From Ornithinibacillus xuwenensis (GTDB lineage: Bacteria > Bacillota > Bacilli > Bacillales > Amphibacillaceae), in the NCBI RefSeq assembly GCF_039614845.1, contig NZ_JBDIML010000003.1, positions 186,001-250,000 of the forward strand: a DNA stretch of 64,000 nt, written 5' to 3'. Positions within the stretch are counted from its first letter, which is position 1; the number at the start of each line of letters is the position of its first letter. Under the pieces are notes generated by a model. That model ran no database searches, was not told the DNA's origin, and was given only the letters and a program-made list of their open reading frames with translations. Made by a program: the position numbers and the translations under genes. Of the stretch, positions 50,300-57,559 are shown one piece after another.

Positions 50300-51487
50300 T
50301 CATGCTCGTAATTTGCTTGAAAATTTTTGCAAAAGGACATCCATTAGTTTAGTATCTCCTATTAATGCTTCTTCTATATGAGAATAATGGCAAAAATCGT
50401 GTGTTTTCACAAAAGCTTCAGCTGATACTTGCGTCATAAATTGAAGGTTGCATAATAATTGTAGGTACTCCATAATAGGATCTTTTGAGGGTTGAATAAG
50501 AGGTAGCGATTCGGTTGTAATCGAATTCTTTAATAGACGTTGACAAGCCTGTAATGAAATAATTTCCCCAGTAGATCTAGGGGTGATTAGTTCGAGGCAA
50601 ATACGACTTTGCCAATCCCACGGTGAAGTATTCAGCAAATATTGCGATGAAACAGGAAGATAAATGACGGATGGCAAATATTCTCGATGTGTTCCTTTCA
50701 GATAGAGCCATCTATGCCACGCTAACTCTTTCCCGTAAAGTCTTCGTGGCTGATACATACGGAATTTTTGCTTTGCTTTTTTCCATTCATCCACGATCAT
50801 AGTACTGGAAAGGAACATACCTTTGAACATACCTAAAAAATTCATGTCTTCAAGCTTTCGAAATGATAGTTTAGCGATTGCTTGGGAATTGGTGGTTTGA
50901 ATGATATCTGTAGCAGTAATAAAAAGACTGGATGCCGGGTCGTAAAAATATATAACAAGTGGAAGTTCTGGGGTAAATTGATGAATAAAATGAAGCGTAA
51001 ACTGATCAAGCTGAACTAGATTTGTACCTTTACGTTTAAAGTGGTTTGCACCAAGTATCCAGATTGGCACAATCCCTACTTTCACATAGCCCTCTGTTCG
51101 TTTCATGATTTCTTGTATGGAAATTCTGGCACATTGAAATTCAATGGCTACCTTCTTCTCATTGATTCTTAACAAGAGATCTGGGCGCTGATTAATTTCA
51201 GGAATGTATTCCTCCAATGAAGCATTCACGTTTTGACGTTGAAGCCAGTGAAATAATAAATACTTTCCCTTTTCATGGTAAACTCCTTCTCCTCCATCAC
51301 CGGATGGACAGCCTGACATAATGCTGTGAGCAAAATGCGGTGTTACACTTCTGCCCGCTTTGATAATTACCTGATTGTGGCAAGTTGGACAAAAAAATCG
51401 CGCCTTGAATCGAAGTTTTTCAATTTCTTCAGAAGACAATTGGAACAGCGTTATCAGCTCTCCTGTATTTAGTTTTGCTTGAAGCAT
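50300..51487 (-). CDS. coiA: Competence protein CoiA-like
   Basis: 395 residues. The N-terminal domain has FCPTCHNQVIIKAG, a Cys pair for metal, and then HEKGKYLLF and RPDLLLRINEKKVAIEFQCARI, a PD-(D/E)xK-like nuclease core. CoiA is required for recombination of transformed single-stranded DNA in naturally competent Firmicutes. GGAGGTG precedes the ATG. Its position between mecA and pepF is conserved in B. subtilis. Whether this strain is competent cannot be told. Confidence 0.9.
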   Translation of the reverse strand: MLQAKLNTGELITLFQLSSEEIEKLRFKARFFCPTCHNQVIIKAGRSVTPHFAHSIMSGCPSGDGGEGVYHEKGKYLLFHWLQRQNVNASLEEYIPEINQRPDLLLRINEKKVAIEFQCARISIQEIMKRTEGYVKVGIVPIWILGANHFKRKGTNLVQLDQFTLHFIHQFTPELPLVIYFYDPASSLFITATDIIQTTNSQAIAKLSFRKLEDMNFLGMFKGMFLSSTMIVDEWKKAKQKFRMYQPRRLYGKELAWHRWLYLKGTHREYLPSVIYLPVSSQYLLNTSPWDWQSRICLELITPRSTGEIISLQACQRLLKNSITTESLPLIQPSKDPIMEYLQLLCNLQFMTQVSAEAFVKTHDFCHYSHIEEALIGDTKLMDVLLQKFSSKLRA

Positions 51488-51548
51488 ACTAGTTGAACAC
51501 CTCCATCCCCTTATATTCGCTATTTAAGTGATAATTCCTGCTTTGCGC

Positions 51549-51578
51549 AAAAAAAAAAGACACCTTTGATAGGTATCT
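51549..51578 (-). terminator. Terminator overlapping the mecA stop
   Basis: AGATACC/GGTGTCT stem with one G-T pair and ten T residues on the minus strand. The 3' end of mecA forms part of the stem. Confidence 0.85.
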
Positions 51579-52263
51579 AAATAGTTGCTGGAAAATGAGC
51601 TCTAACCTCTTCGAAGGTGTTCGTATCAAATATCTTTTTACCATATTCATCTAATACATGAATAGTCATATCTGAGTCATCACCATACTCAAGTACTCTG
51701 GATATGATATCTTCTTGCGTATGCTCATCGAGAACATCCTCTGAAAATTCCATATATAGATAGTATTTTCCATTATAATAATATAGTGTTTCTTCCTCAC
51801 TATTCGTTTCTTCTTGAAAATGATGGCTTAATTGAATTACATCCTCAAAGTCTTTAAAGCTTGCAACAATCCAAAGATTTTCTTCAATAAAGTCCTCTTC
51901 TGAATTCTCATTTGAACTATTTCCAAATTTCTCTTCCAAGAAGGATTCCACTTTTTCATCTACTGGAATATCGATTGTTGAGCCATCTTCTGTCGGGAAT
52001 TCAAGGTTATCACCATTTTTAGAAAGCTGCGCTTTTGTGACAACAATTTCTAGACCTTTTTCAAGTGCGTGCACCTGAATCCATAAAGGGCCATCTACAT
52101 GAAAGTCTTCCTTGTAATTTACCTCGTCCATCATTTGCCAAAATAGTTGTTCACTGCGCTCGCGATTGTACCAAATTTCTTCCCGTTGGAATCCACGATC
52201 TTCAATATCGATATAAGAGATAAAGAATTTGACCGTATTTTCATTAATTCTTTCGATTTCCAT
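51577..52263 (-). CDS. mecA: Adaptor protein MecA for ClpC
   Basis: 228 residues. The N-terminal substrate-binding domain is MEIERINENTVKFFISYIDIEDRGF, followed by an acidic linker (~95-130) and a ferredoxin-like C-terminal domain that binds ClpC (LWIVASFKDFEDVIQLSHHF ... ILSR-like end). MecA targets ComK and other clients to ClpCP. Neighbours spx and coiA match B. subtilis. GAGGGAGAG-type ribosome site ahead of the ATG. Confidence 0.95.
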   Translation of the reverse strand: MEIERINENTVKFFISYIDIEDRGFQREEIWYNRERSEQLFWQMMDEVNYKEDFHVDGPLWIQVHALEKGLEIVVTKAQLSKNGDNLEFPTEDGSTIDIPVDEKVESFLEEKFGNSSNENSEEDFIEENLWIVASFKDFEDVIQLSHHFQEETNSEEETLYYYNGKYYLYMEFSEDVLDEHTQEDIISRVLEYGDDSDMTIHVLDEYGKKIFDTNTFEEVRAHFPATI

Positions 52264-52474
52264 GCATTTTCTCTCCCTTCTTTTTATAATAGGCAGAAGA
52301 GCTTCTTCACCTGATCTATAGAAAGAATAATATTCTATCTTTATTTAATTGTATGTTAGCATATTGCATTTTGAAAATTAATATGCCTATATATCTTTAT
52401 TTAAAACACTATTTTAACTTACTTTCGTTATTTTGTCATTACTAATATCATACACAAATCAATCATTTAGATAC

Positions 52475-52511
52475 GAAAAGCGCAGATCACTAATATAGAT
52501 CTGCGCTTTTC
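52475..52511. terminator. Terminator downstream of spx
   Basis: Perfect 14-bp stem (52475-52488 with 52498-52511), loop of nine, T-rich on both sides; it lies 21 bases past the spx stop. Confidence 0.85.
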
Positions 52512-52532
52512 ACTTTTCTCATCATTGTCTAT

Positions 52533-52928
52533 CTAATTAACCATACGCTGAGCCTCGCGTAGTTGAAAGGTACGTACCGTTCTAGGTAGAAATCTGCGAA
52601 TCTCATCTTCGTTATAGCCTACTTGCAGCCTTTTTTCATCAAGAATAATTGGTCTTCTTAATAAACCTGGATTTTGTTGAATCAAAGTAAATAGTTCCTT
52701 TAGAGGAAGCTGGTCAATATTAACATCTAATTTTTGAAAAACCTTCGAGCGAGTTGAAATAATTTCATCTGTACCATCTTCAGTCATACGTAAAATTTCT
52801 TTAATTTCGTCTAATGATAATGGTTCAGAAAATATATTCCTTTCCTTAAAAGGAATGTCATTAGTTTCTAGCCACGCTTTTGCTTTTCTGCAAGAAGTAC
52901 AACTTGGTGAGGTATAAAGTGTTACCAT
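52533..52928 (-). CDS. spx: Global redox-stress regulator Spx
   Basis: 131 residues, the Spx length. Redox switch CTSC at Cys10-Cys13; Gly52 and Arg60 are present, the positions known to contact the RNA polymerase alpha subunit and to be needed for activation. The C-terminus FLPRTVRTFQLREAQRMVN is close to the ClpXP-recognised tail of B. subtilis Spx. Spx binds RNA polymerase, activating thiol-stress genes. Its degradation adaptor SpxH is encoded ~5 kb away. Unlike B. subtilis, it is separated from yjbC by glnK-amtB. Confidence 0.96.
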   Translation of the reverse strand: MVTLYTSPSCTSCRKAKAWLETNDIPFKERNIFSEPLSLDEIKEILRMTEDGTDEIISTRSKVFQKLDVNIDQLPLKELFTLIQQNPGLLRRPIILDEKRLQVGYNEDEIRRFLPRTVRTFQLREAQRMVN

Positions 52929-53004
52929 GATACTTCACTCCTCATTCTGCTCACACTTTGTAAACATTTAATTTGTTATTAAATTAAAATAAGTTTAATT
53001 AACC

Positions 53005-53033
53005 TATATGTATAAGTATACTATACATGTCAA
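53005..53033 (-). promoter_or_regulatory. Candidate spx promoter
   Basis: On the minus strand TTGACA, 17-base spacer, CATATA, about 75 bases upstream of the spx start. Confidence 0.5.
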
Positions 53034-53193
53034 GCAAAAGGTAGATTATCCATAAGGAAAAAACGATTATTTGCTTGATGTTCACAAAATGTTTTCATTT
53101 ACCTATAACTTACCCCAAACGATTCTCAATTAAACCTTTTTCTTTGTAAAAACCCATTTATTGTCTATATTTTTTTGTTAACAATTCAAATAA

Positions 53194-53210
53194 TGTTAGG
53201 TTTCCTTACA
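53194..53210 (+). promoter_or_regulatory. TnrA/GlnR-type box, upstream copy
   Basis: TGTTAGGTTTCCTTACA matches the TGTNA-N7-TNACA consensus exactly. Located 55 bases upstream of the glnK promoter candidate. TnrA activates and GlnR represses nitrogen genes through such sites. Confidence 0.75.
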
Positions 53211-53248
53211 TTTTAAGTTGTATTATTCAAAAAAATCACAAAAAACAC

Positions 53249-53277
53249 TTGATTTAGTTAAATAATACCCTTATGAT
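53249..53277 (+). promoter_or_regulatory. Candidate promoter of glnK-amtB
   Basis: TTGATT, 17-base spacer, TATGAT. It lies between the two TnrA/GlnR boxes. Confidence 0.45.
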
Positions 53278-53297
53278 AAGTATTATATATTATTTGA

Positions 53298-53314
53298 TGT
53301 AATAAAACCTTACA
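53298..53314 (+). promoter_or_regulatory. TnrA/GlnR-type box, downstream copy
   Basis: TGTAATAAAACCTTACA, again an exact TGTNA-N7-TNACA match, 20 bases before the glnK start and just downstream of the promoter candidate, a position suited to repression. Confidence 0.75.
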
Positions 53315-53334
53315 TTATATTAGGGGGGAGAACA

Positions 53335-53676
53335 ATGAAAAAAGTGGAAGCAATCATCCGTCCAGAAAAATTTCAGAGTTTAAGAAGTAAGCTTTCTGAG
53401 ATTGGTATTGGTGGATTGACAATTACAGAAGCAGCTGGAACGGGTAAACAAAAAGGAGAAAAAGGATTATTTCGAGGAACAACTTTTCAAATCCAGCTTC
53501 TACCGAAATTAAAGGTTGAAATGGTAGTTGATAATGATCAAGTGGATGAAATTGTGGGCATCATTATTGATGCATGCAACACAGGTCAAGTCGGAGATGG
53601 AAAAATCTTTATTCATCCAATTGAAGAAGTCATTCGAATTCGCACGAAAGAGCGTGGTGCAAAGGCTGTTTTATAA
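53335..53676 (+). CDS. glnK: P-II family nitrogen regulator (GlnK/NrgB)
   Basis: 113 residues of the P-II fold: MKKVEAIIRPEKF at the start, T-loop GTGKQKGEKGLFRGTTFQIQ and the B/C-loop region VGDGKIFIHPIEEVIRIRT. The uridylylation Tyr51 of proteobacterial P-II proteins is Phe51 here, as expected for bacilli, which sense ADP/ATP and 2-oxoglutarate without this modification. It binds AmtB to gate ammonium uptake and, in bacilli, TnrA. GGGGGGAG ahead of the ATG; amtB follows after 28 bases. Confidence 0.95.
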   Translation: MKKVEAIIRPEKFQSLRSKLSEIGIGGLTITEAAGTGKQKGEKGLFRGTTFQIQLLPKLKVEMVVDNDQVDEIVGIIIDACNTGQVGDGKIFIHPIEEVIRIRTKERGAKAVL

Positions 53677-53704
53677 ATTTCAAACGAATTAAGGAGGAAT
53701 AATT

Positions 53705-55015
53705 ATGAGTCCAGAGGAATTAGCGTTATCCATCAATCTCGTTTGGGTTATGTTAGGAGCTTTCCTTGTATTTTTTATGCATGCAGGCTTCGCAATGGTT
53801 GAATCAGGTTTTACTAGGTCTAAGAACACATTGAATATCTTAATGAAGAACTTCCTAACAATCAGTGTATCCGCAATACTATTTTTTATCGTTGGTTACG
53901 GACTAATGTTTGGAGGTACTATGGGATCGTTTATTGGTGTTGATGGCTTCTTATTAAGTGAAGTGGGTGATATCGGGTTCTTCGTATTCCAAGCAATGTT
54001 TGTTGCAACATGTGCAACGATCATGTCGGGTGCTGTAGCAGAAAGAATGAAACTTGGAAGCTATATGTTAATTGTAGTTGCCATGACTGCAGTTGTATAT
54101 CCGGTAGTTGGTCATTGGGTTTGGCAAGGCGAGGGATGGCTTACTAATATAGGATTTAGTGATTTCGCAGGTTCAACAGTTGTTCACTTAACTGGTGCTG
54201 TAGGTGCACTAGTAGTTGTATTAATTTTAGGTCCTCGTTTAGGAAAATATAGCGGAAAGAAAGTCAATGTCATACCTGGGCATAATATTCCATTAGGAGC
54301 TCTCGGTGTGTTTATACTATGGCTTGGATGGTTCGGCTTTAACGGTGGTAGCTCATTAGCTGCTGACCCAGAATTAGTGCCAATGGTGATTGGAACAACC
54401 TTATTATCTACTTCCGCAGCACTTATATCTTCAGCCGCTTATACAAAACTACGATTTAAACGTGTAGATGCTTCATTATCGCTTAACGGAGTTTTAGCTG
54501 GTTTAGTAGGAATAACGGCGGGTTGTGCAGAAATTTCACTTGGCGGATCTATTATCGTTGGATTGATATCTGGTGTCATTCTAGTAGAGGGTATTCGTTT
54601 CTTAGATGCGAAGCTTAAAATTGATGACCCAGTTGGGGCCATTACCGTTCATGGCCTTTTGGGAATCTGGGGAACTTTAGCAGTAGGGTTGTTTTCCACC
54701 TCTACGGGTGTTTTCTATGGACACGGTTTATCACAGTTAGGAATTCAAACAGTTGGCGTTCTTGCTGTCATCGCTTGGGTAGCTGTTACAATTGGTGGAT
54801 TTACGCTGTTATTAAATGCAATCTCCCCTATTCGTGTAGCCAAAGAAGAAGAGATTGCTGGTCTAGACTTTGCTGAGCATGGATCGAACGCTTATGATTT
54901 TAAAGAAACACTGTTAACAAATGATGATATGGAATCTCCTGCAACTGGCCTTGCCCTAGCAGATCGTTTAAACAACTTAACGGTAAGTCAAACAAAAAGT
55001 AAAACCGTTCAATAA
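53705..55015 (+). CDS. amtB: Ammonium transporter AmtB (NrgA)
   Basis: 436 residues, eleven transmembrane helices. The twin-His pore residues sit in VVHLTGAVGALV and ITVHGLLGIWGT, with the family signature around FFMHAGFAMVESGFTRSKN. Carries ammonium across the membrane, gated by the GlnK trimer from the same operon. The C-terminal ~50 residues are cytoplasmic. AAGGAGG precedes the ATG. Followed by an 18-bp perfect hairpin terminator. Confidence 0.96.
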   Translation: MSPEELALSINLVWVMLGAFLVFFMHAGFAMVESGFTRSKNTLNILMKNFLTISVSAILFFIVGYGLMFGGTMGSFIGVDGFLLSEVGDIGFFVFQAMFVATCATIMSGAVAERMKLGSYMLIVVAMTAVVYPVVGHWVWQGEGWLTNIGFSDFAGSTVVHLTGAVGALVVVLILGPRLGKYSGKKVNVIPGHNIPLGALGVFILWLGWFGFNGGSSLAADPELVPMVIGTTLLSTSAALISSAAYTKLRFKRVDASLSLNGVLAGLVGITAGCAEISLGGSIIVGLISGVILVEGIRFLDAKLKIDDPVGAITVHGLLGIWGTLAVGLFSTSTGVFYGHGLSQLGIQTVGVLAVIAWVAVTIGGFTLLLNAISPIRVAKEEEIAGLDFAEHGSNAYDFKETLLTNDDMESPATGLALADRLNNLTVSQTKSKTVQ

Positions 55016-55072
55016 TGGTAGAACACTATTGCTTATCAGCATTAGTTTCTATATAGCAACTCCCTAAAAGTG

Positions 55073-55120
55073 ACGCAACAAGCCTCTTCCTGATTGGAAG
55101 AGGCTTGTTGCGTTTGTATT
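55073..55120 (+). terminator. Terminator of glnK-amtB
   Basis: Perfect 18-bp stem (55073-55090 with 55096-55113), 5-base loop, then TTGTATTT. Confidence 0.9.
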
Positions 55121-55170
55121 TACAATAATTCACGCACATACATCATATTACATTATGGGAAAGCTTATAT

Positions 55171-55764
55171 TTACTTGACTTGATCTTGTTCTAGCCCAGC
55201 TAAGATATCTTCTGATTCTCGATCCTCATTATACGTTAGCACTTCATCGACAGGCTGATATGCCTGACCATAGATTTCTTCATCCTTATAAGTATGAATA
55301 TACTCGTACATTTTACGCATTTGTTCGTAAATCATTTCCTCTGATTCATTACTTGGTGACCAATAAAGGATTTCCATTGCGTTTTCTTTATTTGTCGCAA
55401 GTGATCGACGATTGTATCCAATTGACTGTGCATGTGTAAATCCTTCACGTTTGTAAAAATGTAGTCTCTTTTCGGTATCTGTATCATCATAATCCACCGG
55501 TTCTACTTCAAGAATTATCGGCTTATTATGCTGTTTCAATTTCTCAATTAGCTTGTGACCAATACCTTGTCCTCTTGATTTTGCTGAAACCCATACATAA
55601 TCGATGAAAATAAAGGTGTCAAACTCAGCATACATCAAAACATGAAATGGACCTTCATCTTTATGATATACGTCACCTTTTTCCTTTAATAGTAGCTCCA
55701 TATGTTCTTTAGATTTCATTTCCTCTATCGGGAAATACTTGCTTAGCTTTTCATACCAATCCAT
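55171..55764 (-). CDS. yjbC: GNAT acetyltransferase YjbC
   Basis: 197 residues from the ATG at 55764 (AAGGAG seven bases upstream; the in-frame start at 55809 has none). GNAT loop VWVSAKSRGQGIGHKLIEKL, then HFYKREGFTHAQSIGYNRRS. The acidic C-terminal extension (EMIYEQMRKMYEYIH ... LAGLEQDQVK) is as in B. subtilis YjbC, which there is co-transcribed with spx. Here glnK-amtB lies between them. Its substrate is unknown. Confidence 0.85.
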   Translation of the reverse strand: MDWYEKLSKYFPIEEMKSKEHMELLLKEKGDVYHKDEGPFHVLMYAEFDTFIFIDYVWVSAKSRGQGIGHKLIEKLKQHNKPIILEVEPVDYDDTDTEKRLHFYKREGFTHAQSIGYNRRSLATNKENAMEILYWSPSNESEEMIYEQMRKMYEYIHTYKDEEIYGQAYQPVDEVLTYNEDRESEDILAGLEQDQVK

Positions 55765-55960
55765 TGATCTACTCCTTCGTCTTTCGTTGTTTGTGTGACA
55801 CAGTACCATTAGTACAATATGTGAAATGCTATAAATTTATACTGCCAGTACATGTCTTAGGTAACCTAACATTTACAAGTTATATTAATTATAACGAAAA
55901 CGCTATATTATGTTAAATCGCCTTTCGGGTTGAATAGTATCAGTATATGTAGTTATACGA

Positions 55961-55998
55961 AAAAAAGCGGAACTTTTATTAACAGTTTCGCTTTTTTT
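55961..55998 (-). terminator. Terminator of the DUF4015 gene
   Basis: AAAAAAGCG/CGCTTTTTT arms with further pairing and an 11-base loop; on the minus strand it runs into TTTTTTCGT. Seven bases past the stop. Confidence 0.75.
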
Positions 55999-56004
55999 CC
56001 TATA

Positions 56005-57231
56005 TTATGGCGTATAATCAACGTTTTCCGAGTACGTATTTCCTGCATTCCATATTAAAAACTCATTTATTCCATTATCTTGAAGCGCCTTGATTTGTGC
56101 CTCTACCTCCGCTTTACCATACTGTGTAACTGGTAAACCAGTTCCTGAATAGATCCAAGGAGCTTCAAAATCCTGAATCCACGGTCTAGATACCGGCGGG
56201 TTTTCAAGTTTTCCGAGCACTTCATTTTCTACTTTTGCATATTCAGCTGTTAAGCGATATGGTTCCGCATCTGGAACTGCAATTCCAAAGTAATTATTGG
56301 TCCAATGACTAGGATAAATCATCGAAGAAATAACATCGACATTCGATGATATTTTTGAGAAGTTTTGACCAATCCCAGGCGCTTCTGGTATCGTTGCAGA
56401 ATATCCAAAGATATCAACAGATACATCAACATCATAAGGCTCTAGCTCTTTTTTTGCATATGCAACAAAATCTGTCACAGCTTGTACACGTCTTTGCACA
56501 TTATCCAACTCAGAATCTGCGTAATCACCCTGCGAGTAACCTAGCTCATGATCACGATGCTCAAATCCTTCTGGGAAACGAACATAATCAAATTGGATTT
56601 CTTTAAAGCCCATTTCAGCTGCCATTTTAGCAATTTCAACATTATATTCCCAAACTTCTTTCATAAATGGGTTTACAAAAGCTTCACCACGATTATTTTT
56701 CCATACTTCACCATTCTCCGTGTACGATAAATCTGGACGGCTTTTTGCAAGAACACTATCCTTAAATACAACAATTCTTGCAATTGGATAAACTTCATTT
56801 TCTTCCAAAGTTTCCATCATTTGAACAGGATTCTTAATATAATTTTGGCCAATATCTGCATAAGGAGATCCTTCTTCTGTCTTATACGTTAAATACCCAT
56901 GATCATCTTTAATGTCAACAACCATTGCATTAAGGTCTGTTGTATTGACTAAATTCAATAACGTATCAAAACGACTACCACCAGCAGAATGTCCTGTTAC
57001 ATAAATCCCTCTTACCGCATCTGGATATTCAAAATGATAACCCGAATCAAAAACAAAGCGCTTTAGATCTGCACTTTCATCCAACGGCTGAATACTTGTC
57101 TGTCTCTGTGGATGGTCAGATGCAACTAATTCTTCATCTCCACTACTTTTTTCGGGTATTGCAAACGGAAGTATAATTACGAGTAGGAGAGCTATTGGAA
57201 TAATGAGTCTCTTAAGTTGTGTATTTTTCAT
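56005..57231 (-). CDS. Putative secreted glycoside hydrolase (DUF4015)
   Basis: 408 residues. N-terminal membrane anchor or signal (LIIPIALLLVIILPFAIP), then a TIM-barrel-like domain: VRGIYVTGHSAGGSRFDTLL, MVVDIKDDHGYLTY, ARIVVFKDSVLAKSRPDLSY, EIQFDYVRFPEGF (the acid-rich catalytic strand), SVDIFGYSA, DVISSMIYPSHW and a final INEFLIWNAGNTY. This is the DUF4015/GH13-like putative glycoside hydrolase family. Substrate unknown, likely a cell-envelope or extracellular polysaccharide. AGGAGAT precedes the ATG. Confidence 0.9.
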   Translation of the reverse strand: MKNTQLKRLIIPIALLLVIILPFAIPEKSSGDEELVASDHPQRQTSIQPLDESADLKRFVFDSGYHFEYPDAVRGIYVTGHSAGGSRFDTLLNLVNTTDLNAMVVDIKDDHGYLTYKTEEGSPYADIGQNYIKNPVQMMETLEENEVYPIARIVVFKDSVLAKSRPDLSYTENGEVWKNNRGEAFVNPFMKEVWEYNVEIAKMAAEMGFKEIQFDYVRFPEGFEHRDHELGYSQGDYADSELDNVQRRVQAVTDFVAYAKKELEPYDVDVSVDIFGYSATIPEAPGIGQNFSKISSNVDVISSMIYPSHWTNNYFGIAVPDAEPYRLTAEYAKVENEVLGKLENPPVSRPWIQDFEAPWIYSGTGLPVTQYGKAEVEAQIKALQDNGINEFLIWNAGNTYSENVDYTP

Positions 57232-57559
57232 ACTATCAATCTCCTAAACAAAAATTAAGTATGCTCCCTCAAGTTGATTTCACAACTATTCGTTTGCAAC
57301 ACTTTAAATCTATTATAAAACAGAAATGTTAGAATTTGAATGGAAAATACTAGATTTATGTCGATATTTTGCCTTATTTATGTCGGATAAAAGCAAGAAA
57401 TAACGATTTAAGCTATTTCCAATTGTAGGATTAGCTCATTTTCTAATTTTGCCATTTTTTAACTACAAATCGTTTCCTTACATAAAAGGTTAATTTAAGT
57501 AGATACGGGCAAATTACAAAAGAATATACATCTAGACACAAGAAAGGAGTTTTGTACGT
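57232..57559. other. Intergenic region, nothing recognised
   Basis: 328 bases between divergent genes, holding promoters for both sides that I cannot define from the sequence with confidence. No repeats, hairpins or ORFs. Confidence 0.5.
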
